The notes under the pieces are model-generated. The model made no database searches, was not told the origin of the DNA, and saw nothing but the letters and a program-made list of their open reading frames with translations. This document shows, piece by piece, positions 1-7,662 of a DNA stretch of 64,000 bases. The translations under genes were made by a program, and so were the position numbers. The first letter of the stretch is position 1, and every line of letters begins with the position of its first letter. The stretch is taken from positions 126,346 through 190,345 of the forward strand of contig JAFWLB010000002.1 of the NCBI GenBank assembly GCA_017514025.1, in the 5' to 3' direction. The stretch comes from Candidatus Saccharimonadota bacterium. Lineage in GTDB: Bacteria > Patescibacteriota > Saccharimonadia > Saccharimonadales > Saccharimonadaceae.

Positions 1-1374
1 ACGGACGTATTTGACGCCAGCTTTTTCGATTTCTTTGAGATTGGTTCTTCTGTCAAAAATCCAATCTGGTTCATCGGTAGCTTCGGAGGTGACTTTTCTA
101 AACATGGGGATAGCAATACCCCAAGGAATTTGACGAGAAATGTTCCAATCTTTGAGATTTTCGAGATAATTGATGATGACTTTTTGCTTGTTTGCGGGGT
201 GGAATTTGATTTCGTTTTTGCTCAGATGGTCGATGGCGAGTTTGGCAAGTTTTTGGACGTCGATAAACCACTGCTCTTTAAGCATGGGCTCGAGCACTGT
301 ACCGCATTTGTAACAGTGAGCGACAGAGTGGATTATTTTTTTCTCACCTTTCAAGAGACCTTGTTCTTTGAGGTCTTTTAAGACTTGTTTACGACATTCT
401 TCGGTGGTGAGGCCGTTATACTTCTCGGGGACGTTGACCATGGTGCCATCTTCGGTGATGACCTGAATGCGCTCGAGATTATGGCGCTCGCCCACTTCGA
501 AATCGTCAAAGTCGTGGGCAGGGGTGATTTTGACGGCACCGGTGCCGTACTCGGGGTCGGCGTGTTCGTCGGCGATGATGGGGATTTCGCGGTCGGTCAG
601 AGGCAAATGGACGGTGGTACCGATTCGCTCTTTATATCTTTCGTCTTCTGGATTAACGGCGACGGCGACATCACCGAATAAAGTTTCTGGGCGCGTAGTG
701 GAAACGATAATATCATCATAAGCGATATCCCAGAGGTGGCCTTTTTCGTCTTTGTGCTCGACTTCAATATCAGCGAAGGCGGTGCGATGCTTGGGGCAGT
801 AGTTGACGAGCTTTTCGCCCCGGTAAATTAGCCCGTCGTTCCACATTTTTTCAAAAGTAGTGTAGACGCGATCGATGACGTTTTCGTCCAGAGTAAAGGT
901 GAGATCGTCCCAGGCGCAGGAGGCACCGAGGGCGCGGAGTTGGAGCTCCATGTTGCCACGTTGCTCGGCGACGAAGTTCCAGACTTTGGCGTAGAGTTCG
1001 TCGCGGTCAAATTCGAAACGAGTGTGGCCGTGTTTTTCGAGCTCTTTTTCGTAAACGACCCAGGTCTCGAAACCGGCGTGGTCGGCACCAGGGACATACC
1101 AAGTGGATTGACCCCTTAACCTGTGGTAACGGGTGAGGGAATCTTCCAAAGCGACGGTGAGACCGTGGCCAATGTGGAGGTTGCCGTTAGCGTTGGGGGG
1201 TGGCATGACAATGGAGTAAGTGGGGCGGATTTTTTCTAATCTGTCGTCTGCTCCGTCGGCATTGTCGTCGACTGGATAGGTCGGAACTGATGGATTAAAA
1301 ATACCGCTGGCCTCCCAAGCGGCGTAAATATCTGATTCATACTCCCCTGGTTCGTAACTTTTGGCAAAACTCAT
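1..1374 (-). CDS. valS: Valyl-tRNA synthetase, N-terminal part (runs off window start)
   Basis: Charges tRNA-Val with valine in the cytoplasm. The visible 458 codons begin at 1374 and hold the class I signature PPPNANGNLHIGHG (HIGH at residues 67-70), the ValRS-type stretch LRALGASCAWDD, and most of the editing (CP1) domain with a Cys pair near HCYKCGTVLEP. The KMSKS part and C-terminus lie outside the window. The ATG at 1372-1374 is chosen because a TAAAAT -10 box (1381-1386) sits exactly 6 nt upstream, the leaderless spacing seen repeatedly here; there is no Shine-Dalgarno. The IleRS/LeuRS alternatives fit less well. The name is family knowledge; the motifs are seen directly. Confidence 0.95.
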   Translation of the reverse strand, partial: MSFAKSYEPGEYESDIYAAWEASGIFNPSVPTYPVDDNADGADDRLEKIRPTYSIVMPPPNANGNLHIGHGLTVALEDSLTRYHRLRGQSTWYVPGADHAGFETWVVYEKELEKHGHTRFEFDRDELYAKVWNFVAEQRGNMELQLRALGASCAWDDLTFTLDENVIDRVYTTFEKMWNDGLIYRGEKLVNYCPKHRTAFADIEVEHKDEKGHLWDIAYDDIIVSTTRPETLFGDVAVAVNPEDERYKERIGTTVHLPLTDREIPIIADEHADPEYGTGAVKITPAHDFDDFEVGERHNLERIQVITEDGTMVNVPEKYNGLTTEECRKQVLKDLKEQGLLKGEKKIIHSVAHCYKCGTVLEPMLKEQWFIDVQKLAKLAIDHLSKNEIKFHPANKQKVIINYLENLKDWNISRQIPWGIAIPMFRKVTSEATDEPDWIFDRRTNLKEIEKAGVKYVR

Positions 1375-1380
1375 GATTTT

Positions 1381-1386
1381 ATTTTA
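1381..1386 (-). promoter_or_regulatory. -10 box of valS, leaderless (N6)
   Basis: TAAAAT on the minus strand, 6 nt before the ATG, so the predicted first transcribed base is the A of the start codon. Confidence 0.6.
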
Positions 1387-1561
1387 GCATAAATTGGGGA
1401 GCGGGGAAAGGGGTCGCAAAACTCCTGCGACTAGATTGGGCTATCTAAAATGTGGTTGCGATAGGATCTTAACCGGGAGTAAGACTTTACGAAAATTAGT
1501 TTTTATGATATAGTTGTGTTGACGCGTCATTTGGGTAGCACATTAAAAAGGAGGTGGTATT

Positions 1562-2389
1562 ATGAATGTTTTGCCCCTGTATAAACTGCATTGGGAGGCG
1601 CTAAATTTCTGTAAGGATTTCTTTTCAAACGGCTCGTTGCCTTTTGGCATATCTAGTCTAATCCTATTTGGGTCGGCAACTTATCCGGGCTGCTTTGACC
1701 CGGAGAACTCAGACCTAGATATCATGGCGATTGTTACAGGTATGGGTTCTGCAGAGTTTGATGGAATAGCTAAGGAGTTAGAGCGGAAAGAGCTCTTGCG
1801 TTTTAGCCAAAAGCCGCCTACCGTTGTACGTGATTTCATCGGCGATAGGATAGAATTCTCATTCAAGTATGAACGTGTAGTTTTAGACTGCACTATTATG
1901 TCGTCGTTGTTGCCAAGTTATGAAACCCTGACGAGTAATGCTGTGCGCGACTCTACTGACATAATAATCGGCGCTGTCGTCCAACACGGGATTCTCATTG
2001 CTGGAGATGAACTCGATTTGTCAAATATTGGTTATGAGATAAATCCATATTACGCCGAAACACTGCGGAAGCAACGGCTCTTGCGCATCGAACAATATCT
2101 TGCGCCAAAAGTTAATCGTCTCAAGAAAATGGCCGAGATGGGTAGCTCAGAGGTAATTGATTATTATTTCCGGTACAGAACAACCTTTCTAAAATGGTTC
2201 TTTTGCTACTATCGGCAGTATCCAGTCAGCCTCTACAAACATTTGTCGTATCAGCTCTCTCTCATCCCCCAATTGTCCAAGGAGGATAAAGAAATCCTTT
2301 TGTTAGTTGGCGATAAGACCGTTACTGAAAGTATTGCGTCGTTTGTCAATTTATATGAGAAGGTGGTGGATATAAGCCATAATGAATGA
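1562..2389 (+). CDS. Nucleotidyltransferase-fold protein (KNTase-like)
   Basis: 275 aa. The N-terminal nucleotidyltransferase core shows FGS (residues 36-38) followed by SDLD (50-53), and a third candidate acidic residue is D109 in RVVLDC. A helical C-terminal half follows, as in aminoglycoside-type and other small-molecule nucleotidyltransferases. The expected activity is transfer of a nucleoside monophosphate to an unknown acceptor. Translation is supported by a strong Shine-Dalgarno (AAGGAGGTGG) ahead of the ATG, unlike the leaderless native genes. A possible promoter is TTTACG-17-TATAGT (1486-1514). It is the first gene of a three-gene cassette with a decarboxylase and a phosphatase-fold enzyme. 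The pyrimidine-rich, T-ending codon use differs from that of the neighbours, suggesting acquisition. The substrate cannot be named. Confidence 0.8.
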   Translation: MNVLPLYKLHWEALNFCKDFFSNGSLPFGISSLILFGSATYPGCFDPENSDLDIMAIVTGMGSAEFDGIAKELERKELLRFSQKPPTVVRDFIGDRIEFSFKYERVVLDCTIMSSLLPSYETLTSNAVRDSTDIIIGAVVQHGILIAGDELDLSNIGYEINPYYAETLRKQRLLRIEQYLAPKVNRLKKMAEMGSSEVIDYYFRYRTTFLKWFFCYYRQYPVSLYKHLSYQLSLIPQLSKEDKEILLLVGDKTVTESIASFVNLYEKVVDISHNE

Positions 2390-2396
2390 CGTGCGT

Positions 2397-2419
2397 AGCG
2401 GTGCCATTTAGGCACCGCT
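2397..2419 (+). other. Perfect 9-bp hairpin between cassette genes
   Basis: AGCGGTGCC-ATTTA-GGCACCGCT lies 7 nt after the nucleotidyltransferase stop. There is no T-run, so it is more likely an mRNA stabiliser or attenuator than an intrinsic terminator. Confidence 0.55.
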
Positions 2420-2446
2420 TGCCAGAATTAAACTTAAAGACACGTT

Positions 2447-4135
2447 ATGGGATACAAAGAATTAGCCAAGACTTTATTTGGGAATTATCAAAGTTCGAAT
2501 TTTGCTCGAGTTTCTGATTATTCAAAAAAATTTCATGATGCAGCGGTGCCATTCCAAAACTATAGTAGCCCATACTTTTCTGGGACGCCAAACCTTGATT
2601 TTCAAGATTTTTTAAAGGCTAAAGAGCTTAATTATAAACCGCAGCCTGTTGATGATGTGTATCGAGATGTTGCCCCTCTTCTACAAAATCTTCCTAATTG
2701 GTCTAACCCTGGGACTATGATTAATGTTATCCCTCCCGTAAACTTGGCGTCGCTAGCCGCTATAAATTATGTACAGGGTTTAAATCCTAATTTCGCACAA
2801 GACACCTATGCTGGTTTTTTGATATTGTCAGAACTAGAAGTGTCAAAATATATTTCCGACCTCGTAGGATGGGATTGGAAGAAGAGTTTGGGTCTTTTTA
2901 CCTTCGGAGGAAAGGGGACTAACCTTTATGCCACAAAAATCGCTCTGGCAAAATGTGATCCTGCGTCATCATCGCAGGGGTGCGAAAAGGGCAAATATTT
3001 TATCCTTACGAGCGCGAATGCTCATCCATGTCATTATGAGGCTTGTGACTGGCTTGGAATTGGGAAAGATTCTTGCATAGAAATACCTTGTCTTTCGGAT
3101 GGAACTGTGAATTTGGAGGAAACTGAATCAATTATTCGCAGAGAATTAGACAAAGGCAAAAAGTTTCTTGGGTGTAATCTAAACGGTGGAAGCACAAATG
3201 AGTTATACATAGATCCTATTAAGAAAGTGCATGTTTTATTTTCGAGAATTGCTAAAGATTATGGCCTCCAATATCGTCCACATATCCATGTGGACTCTGT
3301 CATCGGTTGGATTTATTTGTTTTTCAAAGATTATGATTTTAAGAAAAATCCTTTAGGGATTGGCAGCTCAAGTCTTGATAAAATTCACAAACTCAGTAAA
3401 ATGGCTGAGGAGTTTAAATACGCAGACTCAATGGGCATAGATTTTCACAAAACTGGTTTCTGCCCATATCTTTCTAGTCTTTTTCTTTGTCGAAGACGTA
3501 AAGATTATTACGCGATGAACCCGAGTAAATTCCAGGCGATGGAAGATCTAAAATATGGGAATTATAACCCATATCAGACCACATTGGAGTTAACTCGTTC
3601 ATCAACGGGGGCATTGTCAGCCCTAGTTTCGTTAAAGACATTGGGCGTTATGGGCTTTCAACAAATGTATGCGGAGATGTTTGAGGCGTCAGAATATTTT
3701 AGGCAAGAGCTTGCTAAGGACGCTAGGATTTGCATTATCAACTCTGAAAGTTGTTGGCTTGCCTCACTTTTTATACTTAAGCCTAAAGAATATGCGGATT
3801 TAACATTACAAGACATATTGAAATTAAACCACTCTGAAATTGAAGCCATTAAACAATATAACGTCAATTTTGCAAAGTATATTCAAAGAGATGCATATAA
3901 TGCAAAAATAGACTTCGTATTTACATCATCTCGTAGCCACCTTGTTCCTGGCACAAACATAGCATTGGGCACCCTGAAAGCTTACCCGATGTCTGTGTTT
4001 TTTGATAAAAAAGCGGCTGCAAATATAGTGCGCGAATTAAGAAATGAAATTGATAGCTACTCAAAAGATGCTCATGTGGGGGAACTTGACGGGCTTAGCG
4101 CTTTCTCCGATGACATGGTTTACAGAGAAAAATAA
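2447..4135 (+). CDS. Group II PLP-dependent amino acid decarboxylase-like protein
   Basis: 562 aa. It resembles the aromatic-amino-acid/glutamate/histidine decarboxylase family (fold type I PLP enzymes), which convert an amino acid to an amine plus CO2. Visible features: the phosphate-binding region FGGKGTNLYATK, the ring-stacking His in NAHPCHYEACDWLG (H196), Asp in HIHVDSVIGW (D283), and the Schiff-base Lys in GIDFHKTGFCPY (K335). A long N-terminal extension precedes the core. The ATG at 2447 has only a weak upstream purine stretch. It sits between a nucleotidyltransferase and a phosphatase-superfamily gene in the same direction, suggesting a short biosynthetic route to a modified amine. 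Composition is foreign to the region. The substrate is unknown, and a lyase other than a decarboxylase is possible. Confidence 0.8.
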   Translation: MGYKELAKTLFGNYQSSNFARVSDYSKKFHDAAVPFQNYSSPYFSGTPNLDFQDFLKAKELNYKPQPVDDVYRDVAPLLQNLPNWSNPGTMINVIPPVNLASLAAINYVQGLNPNFAQDTYAGFLILSELEVSKYISDLVGWDWKKSLGLFTFGGKGTNLYATKIALAKCDPASSSQGCEKGKYFILTSANAHPCHYEACDWLGIGKDSCIEIPCLSDGTVNLEETESIIRRELDKGKKFLGCNLNGGSTNELYIDPIKKVHVLFSRIAKDYGLQYRPHIHVDSVIGWIYLFFKDYDFKKNPLGIGSSSLDKIHKLSKMAEEFKYADSMGIDFHKTGFCPYLSSLFLCRRRKDYYAMNPSKFQAMEDLKYGNYNPYQTTLELTRSSTGALSALVSLKTLGVMGFQQMYAEMFEASEYFRQELAKDARICIINSESCWLASLFILKPKEYADLTLQDILKLNHSEIEAIKQYNVNFAKYIQRDAYNAKIDFVFTSSRSHLVPGTNIALGTLKAYPMSVFFDKKAAANIVRELRNEIDSYSKDAHVGELDGLSAFSDDMVYREK

Positions 4136-4145
4136 TATTGTTTGA

Positions 4146-4151
4146 TATAAT
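4146..4151 (+). promoter_or_regulatory. -10 box of the phosphatase-fold gene, leaderless (N6)
   Basis: TATAAT lies 6 nt before the ATG at 4158, within the 22-nt gap after the decarboxylase stop, so the third cassette gene has its own start site. Confidence 0.6.
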
Positions 4152-4157
4152 TGTGAT

Positions 4158-5270
4158 ATGAAGGTAAAAAATGACTATACTAAGACTTTAACCAATGTCG
4201 CCGCTTCGGTGCAAAAATATTTTGATTTGCCGCAAAAACATAATTCCTACCATCCGTTCGACTCTATGCTGGAAAAATATCGCCCTGAGAATGTTGTGAT
4301 AATTTTATTTGATGGCCTCGGTGCAAATATCTTGAGCCGTGCTTTACCCGAAAACTCTTTTTTGCGACAAAATTTAAGGGAGGTTTTGACTACAGTTTTC
4401 CCTGCAACTACTGCTGCCGCTACGTCCTCAATTCGTACTGGTCTTAACCCAGTAGAACATGGTTGGATTGGTTGGACTTCTTACATAGAGCCCATTGATA
4501 AAATTATCACGCTTTTTCTTAATTCTGAAAAATGTCACGATGATGAAATCTGTCAGGAATTTTTGGGCGTCAAAAAGCTACTAGTTTCTGAGACGGTCAC
4601 TGATCAGATCAATCAATCAGGTCACGGCAAATCTCTTGAAATAACTTCGTTTAGCGACGACCCTTACGATGACTTGGATGACATGTTGTCTAGAATCAAA
4701 AATGAGGTTAAGGGACCGGGGAAGAAATATATTTATGCCTATGACCCTGAGCCAGACGGGACAATGCATGAAAAAGGTCCCGACTCTCCAGAAGTACGTG
4801 CGCTGATCAAGGAGCGCGATCGAAAAATCTCTAAGTTGGCTACTGAGTTGCACGATACTTTACTGGTTGTCATTGCCGATCATGGCCACATTAAAAATAG
4901 GACAGTTTTTTTGGAAGATTACCCAGAGCTTTTGCGTCTCATGACTCGTACGACTTCAATCGATCAACGTGCTGCTGCCTTTAAAATCAAGTCTGGTCAG
5001 AAAGATGAGTTTGAAAAATTATTTAATGAAAGGTTCGGCAATTTTTATAACCTATATAGGTCGAGCGAGGTAGTCAAAAGTCATCTGTTTGGCAACGGGG
5101 AAGAGAACCCCCTGTTTCGCCCGGCGCTTGGTGATTTTCTCGCTGTCGCCGTTTCCGATGTGACTATAACTGCTCCTGGCGATGAGCCTCATGTCTCTAG
5201 TCATGCAGGATACACTGATGATGAAGTCCTAATCCCCTTTATTGCAAAATATCTACCGCGTAGGTCTTAG
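4158..5270 (+). CDS. Alkaline phosphatase superfamily (nucleotide pyrophosphatase/phosphodiesterase-like) enzyme
   Basis: 370 aa. Metal-dependent phospho- or sulfo-hydrolase fold. Visible: the first metal Asp in VVIILFDGLGAN, the catalytic Thr/Ser region FPATTAAATSS, then DPEPDGTMHEKGP, IADHGHI and HVSSHAGYTDDE, matching the Asp/His metal ligands of the family in order. No signal peptide is visible, so a cytoplasmic role is expected. It follows the decarboxylase by 22 nt and probably completes the cassette by hydrolysing a phosphoester or nucleotide-linked intermediate (inference). The start is fixed by a TATAAT exactly 6 nt upstream. Phosphonoacetate-hydrolase-like or phosphoglyceromutase-like activities are alternatives. 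Confidence 0.8.
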   Translation: MKVKNDYTKTLTNVAASVQKYFDLPQKHNSYHPFDSMLEKYRPENVVIILFDGLGANILSRALPENSFLRQNLREVLTTVFPATTAAATSSIRTGLNPVEHGWIGWTSYIEPIDKIITLFLNSEKCHDDEICQEFLGVKKLLVSETVTDQINQSGHGKSLEITSFSDDPYDDLDDMLSRIKNEVKGPGKKYIYAYDPEPDGTMHEKGPDSPEVRALIKERDRKISKLATELHDTLLVVIADHGHIKNRTVFLEDYPELLRLMTRTTSIDQRAAAFKIKSGQKDEFEKLFNERFGNFYNLYRSSEVVKSHLFGNGEENPLFRPALGDFLAVAVSDVTITAPGDEPHVSSHAGYTDDEVLIPFIAKYLPRRS

Positions 5271-5284
5271 TGGGCTTCGTGTGC

Positions 5285-5306
5285 TTGCTTTTTGGGTAAA
5301 ATATAG
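5285..5306 (+). promoter_or_regulatory. Possible promoter of the 83-aa gene
   Basis: TTGCTT, about 16 nt, then TAAAAT lies upstream of the small gene at 5373. The boxes are near consensus but the exact start is not certain. Confidence 0.35.
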
Positions 5307-5372
5307 TAAAATCAGGGGTAGAGGTTTGTTTTTGGGTTTCTGAAAATTGGTAACAGAGAGACGGGAGCTGAA

Positions 5373-5624
5373 ATGGAAGAACGGTTTCGAGTGCTGAAAG
5401 AGAGCGGATACGACACGGTAAAATTGACAGTCGCTATTCTGGAACAAAGCGGATACACCATTAAACGAATCGAGGAAGGCATGGTGCCGTTTTGCGAAGG
5501 AGCAGATGGGCAGCCGGTGTTAGTGCATGGATGGAGCGTTGTGGCTGAAAGGCCAAAACCGGAACAGACACCGTCTGTGCCTAGCCAGGATGCTGCCTAT
5601 CCAACGCCTTGGCTTTGGAAATAG
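5373..5624 (+). CDS. Small protein of unknown function
   Basis: 83 aa; I do not recognise a family. The first half (residues 1-35) is charged and predicted helical (MEERFRVLKESGYDTVKLTV), the middle is GMVPFCEGADGQPVLVHGW, and the tail is Pro-rich. GGGAGC upstream could act as Shine-Dalgarno. The gene has its own candidate promoter and a strong intrinsic terminator 32 nt after its stop, so it seems to be a single-gene unit between the acquired cassette and the HIT gene. It could belong to the cassette or be an orphan. Confidence 0.5.
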   Translation: MEERFRVLKESGYDTVKLTVAILEQSGYTIKRIEEGMVPFCEGADGQPVLVHGWSVVAERPKPEQTPSVPSQDAAYPTPWLWK

Positions 5625-5655
5625 AACGCCATAAGCAAACTTCAGTACATTGGGG

Positions 5656-5682
5656 AACCCACCGTTTGTTCGGCGGGTTTTT
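5656..5682 (+). terminator. Intrinsic terminator after the 83-aa gene
   Basis: AACCCACCG-TTTGTT-CGGCGGGTT with one mismatch, followed by TTT. It abuts the stop codon of the convergent HIT gene. Confidence 0.8.
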
Positions 5683-6057
5683 CTAGAGTTTTATTTTTTC
5701 TTGGACTTTTTTGAAATCGTCTTCGTTCATGGGGATCTCGCGACCGTGGTGCCAAGTCTCATCGTAAGGGGTCAAGTGGACGTGAGCGTGGGGGACGTCG
5801 GTACCGATGACTTTCCAGAGAGTGCGGGCGCCTAGTTGTTTTTCCATGTGTTTTGATAGTTTTTTAACAGTGGCCATGAGGGCCTGATAGTCTTCATCAG
5901 GGAGATCGTAGATTTTGTCGACTTCTTTTTTGGGAATGACCAAGGTATGACCTTTGGTCTCGGGATGGATGTCGAGAAAGGCAAAGGTTTTATCGTCTTC
6001 GTAGATTTTGTAACAGGGAATATCTCCGTTGATAATTTGGGTGAAAATGCTAGGCAT
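5683..6057 (-). CDS. HIT family nucleotide hydrolase/transferase
   Basis: 124 aa, normal length for a HIT (histidine triad) protein; members cleave nucleoside-phosphate linkages such as AMP-lysine or Ap4A. Visible: the N-terminal IFTQIINGDIPCYKIYEDD typical of the HINT branch, the GHTLVIPKKEV strand, and the catalytic triad motif HAHVHL near residues 90-95. It overlaps the 3' end of the upstream PAP2 gene by 8 bp, so the two are probably cotranscribed and translationally coupled. The substrate cannot be told from sequence. Confidence 0.93.
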   Translation of the reverse strand: MPSIFTQIINGDIPCYKIYEDDKTFAFLDIHPETKGHTLVIPKKEVDKIYDLPDEDYQALMATVKKLSKHMEKQLGARTLWKVIGTDVPHAHVHLTPYDETWHHGREIPMNEDDFKKVQEKIKL

Positions 6058-6541
6058 GTTTGGCTCCTTTGATTAGTTTTTTGATGATTAGCCAGTAGAT
6101 GGCGACGAAAATAGCGGCAAAGGCGAGGGCGCCGAGAACGTCGGAAACCCAGTGCATGTTGGCGAGGACGCGACCGACGGCGACGAGGGCGGTAAGGGCG
6201 AGCATGAGAAAATCTAGGATGATAAGGGTGGTTTTGGACTTGATGTATTTGGGGATGACAACAGCGGTGAGGGCGAAGACGGTGGCGACGAGCATGACGT
6301 GACTAGAGGGGAAGGAGGGTTCGCCGGAGCCGTTGGGGCGGGTGTTCCAGATGAGGAGATGGTCGAAAATAAAGTAAGTGGCGGCCATGAGGATGATCGG
6401 GACGGCAGCCCAGCGGAGTTCGGGGTCGATTTTGGTGAAAGATTTGGTTTTGATCCATTGACAAAGGGCGAGCACGGCAAAAAGGGCGAGCACGGCAATG
6501 GCGGCTATTAAAATAATGTTGGTGATTAAATCCCAGTCCAT
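6050..6541 (-). CDS. PAP2-family membrane phosphatase
   Basis: 163 aa. Type 2 phosphatidic acid phosphatase fold, acting on membrane-linked (pyro)phosphates such as undecaprenyl pyrophosphate or phosphatidic acid. Several membrane segments are visible, with the signature pieces PSFPSSH and GRVLANMHWVSDVLGA (His and Asp of the third motif). A role in recycling the lipid carrier used by the wall and polysaccharide genes of this window is plausible but not shown. The start at 6541 has TATAAT exactly 6 nt upstream, and this -10 box overlaps the stop codon of the upstream iminopeptidase gene. It overlaps the HIT gene downstream. Confidence 0.85.
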   Translation of the reverse strand: MDWDLITNIILIAAIAVLALFAVLALCQWIKTKSFTKIDPELRWAAVPIILMAATYFIFDHLLIWNTRPNGSGEPSFPSSHVMLVATVFALTAVVIPKYIKSKTTLIILDFLMLALTALVAVGRVLANMHWVSDVLGALAFAAIFVAIYWLIIKKLIKGAKHA

Positions 6542-6547
6542 AATTCA

Positions 6548-6553
6548 ATTATA
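6548..6553 (-). promoter_or_regulatory. -10 box of the PAP2 gene, leaderless (N6)
   Basis: TATAAT 6 nt before the ATG; it overlaps the TAA stop (6549-6551) of the upstream gene. Confidence 0.6.
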
Positions 6554-7460
6554 ACATGGCGCAGATGGTACGGAAGATGGAGTTTAGCTCGCGCTCTTTG
6601 TGGTGGTTGGAGTTGGCCCAGAAAAGTTGGGCGTGGGGGAGTTTTTGGCTGATTTGATAAGCAAATTCGGGTGGGCAGACGAGGTCGGAGCGACCTTGGA
6701 CGATGTAGACTGGACATTTGATTTCTGTGACGTGGTTTAAGATATAGTTTTCTTCGGGGAGGAAACAATTGTTTGAGATATAGTGGGTTTCAATCTGGGT
6801 AGGAATAGGATCAAAATCCTCGTAAGGCCCCGGGGAACAGGTATCTGAGTCGTAGTTGGCAATAGTAAACTCAGTTGTTCCGATAGCGTGGCAGGCACGC
6901 TTTTTCTCTTTAGGGGTGCCTTTGAGGGCGGTGGTTTGGAGATATTTTGTGAGATTTTTGTGGTATTCTTTTGGGGTATCGGCGAGGACATTGGCATAAA
7001 CTTCGGGGAAGAAAGTTTTAAAACGATCTAACATCTCGGAAAAATCGTTAGCGCCGCCGTAAACGCCACCGATGACGAGAGTTTGGATTTTTTCAGGATG
7101 TTGGATGGTGTAGCAGAGAGCAAGGGTGGAGCCCCAAGAGTAGCCGTAGAGGTGGAATTTTGTGATTTTGAGATGATCGGCGATTTTAGTAATATCGTTT
7201 ATTAGATCCTCGGTGGTGTTGTTTTTCAGCAGGCCATAAGGGGTGGATTTGCCGCAGCCGCGCTGGTCGAAAAAGATGACGCGGTGTTTTACGGGGTCGA
7301 AGGGGAGCTTGTGACGGTCTTCGACGGAGCCACCGGGGCCGCCGTGGAGGAAAATGAAGGGGGTTTTGGCTTGCTGGTTGCCCCAGTCTACGACGTGAAG
7401 TTTGTGCCCGTCGCCGACGTCGAGCGTGAAGTTTTGATTGGTGAATTTGTCATCTGTCAT
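6549..7460 (-). CDS. pip: Proline iminopeptidase-like alpha/beta hydrolase
   Basis: 303 aa. Releases N-terminal proline from peptides in characterised relatives (S33 family). Visible: the oxyanion motif FLHGGPGG, DQRGCGKS, the nucleophile elbow GYSWGS, the acid in QGRSDLVCPPE and the catalytic His in NSNHHKERE. The ATG at 7460 is preferred to the in-frame ATG at 7493: an AAAGGAAA Shine-Dalgarno and a TATAAT (7480-7485) lie between them, so the longer form would span the promoter. For an organism with few biosynthetic genes, peptide scavenging is a likely role (inference). Confidence 0.9.
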   Translation of the reverse strand: MTDDKFTNQNFTLDVGDGHKLHVVDWGNQQAKTPFIFLHGGPGGSVEDRHKLPFDPVKHRVIFFDQRGCGKSTPYGLLKNNTTEDLINDITKIADHLKITKFHLYGYSWGSTLALCYTIQHPEKIQTLVIGGVYGGANDFSEMLDRFKTFFPEVYANVLADTPKEYHKNLTKYLQTTALKGTPKEKKRACHAIGTTEFTIANYDSDTCSPGPYEDFDPIPTQIETHYISNNCFLPEENYILNHVTEIKCPVYIVQGRSDLVCPPEFAYQISQKLPHAQLFWANSNHHKERELNSIFRTICAML

Positions 7461-7479
7461 GGTGGTTTCCTTTGAGATA

Positions 7480-7485
7480 ATTATA
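7480..7485 (-). promoter_or_regulatory. -10 box of the iminopeptidase gene
   Basis: TATAAT 19 nt before the chosen ATG, leaving a short leader with an AAAGGAAA ribosome site. Confidence 0.55.
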
Positions 7486-7503
7486 GCAAACATTGACAGG
7501 ATT

Positions 7504-7609
7504 AGACTTTTTACTTCGTAAAAAGTCTTCCGTTCCTCGTGGCTCGAAAGAAAATAAGCAAGCTTATTTTCTTTGCTCGCTCACTCGTCCGGTTGAACCT
7601 ACGGTTCAA
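7504..7609. repeat. Three consecutive inverted repeats beside tRNA-Arg
   Basis: Perfect hairpins: 7504-7528 (11-bp stem AGACTTTTTAC, loop TTC), 7547-7574 (13-bp stem AAAGAAAATAAGC, 2-nt loop) and 7593-7609 (7-bp stem TTGAACC, loop TAC). Their arms are unrelated to one another. No protein gene fits here. They lie downstream of tRNA-Arg on its strand. Confidence 0.7.
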
Positions 7610-7622
7610 ATCTGTAGAATGC

Positions 7623-7662
7623 CCAGAATAAAAAAGAGGCTAAAGCCTCGTTTTTATTCTGG
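7623..7662 (-). terminator. Terminator hairpin fused to the tRNA-Arg 3' end
   Basis: A 12-bp outer stem (CCAGAATAAAAA / TTTTTATTCTGG) and a 5-bp inner stem (GAGGC / GCCTC, loop TAAA). On the minus strand the inner hairpin is followed by a T-run, so it should terminate tRNA-Arg. The outer stem includes the encoded CCA of the tRNA. Confidence 0.75.

Noticed and set aside
130-1097. Open frames antisense to valS
   Set aside because: The minus frame gives an excellent ValRS; the others are composition-driven shadows.
7461-7493. Longer N-terminus of the iminopeptidase
   Set aside because: The -10 box and Shine-Dalgarno lie inside it.
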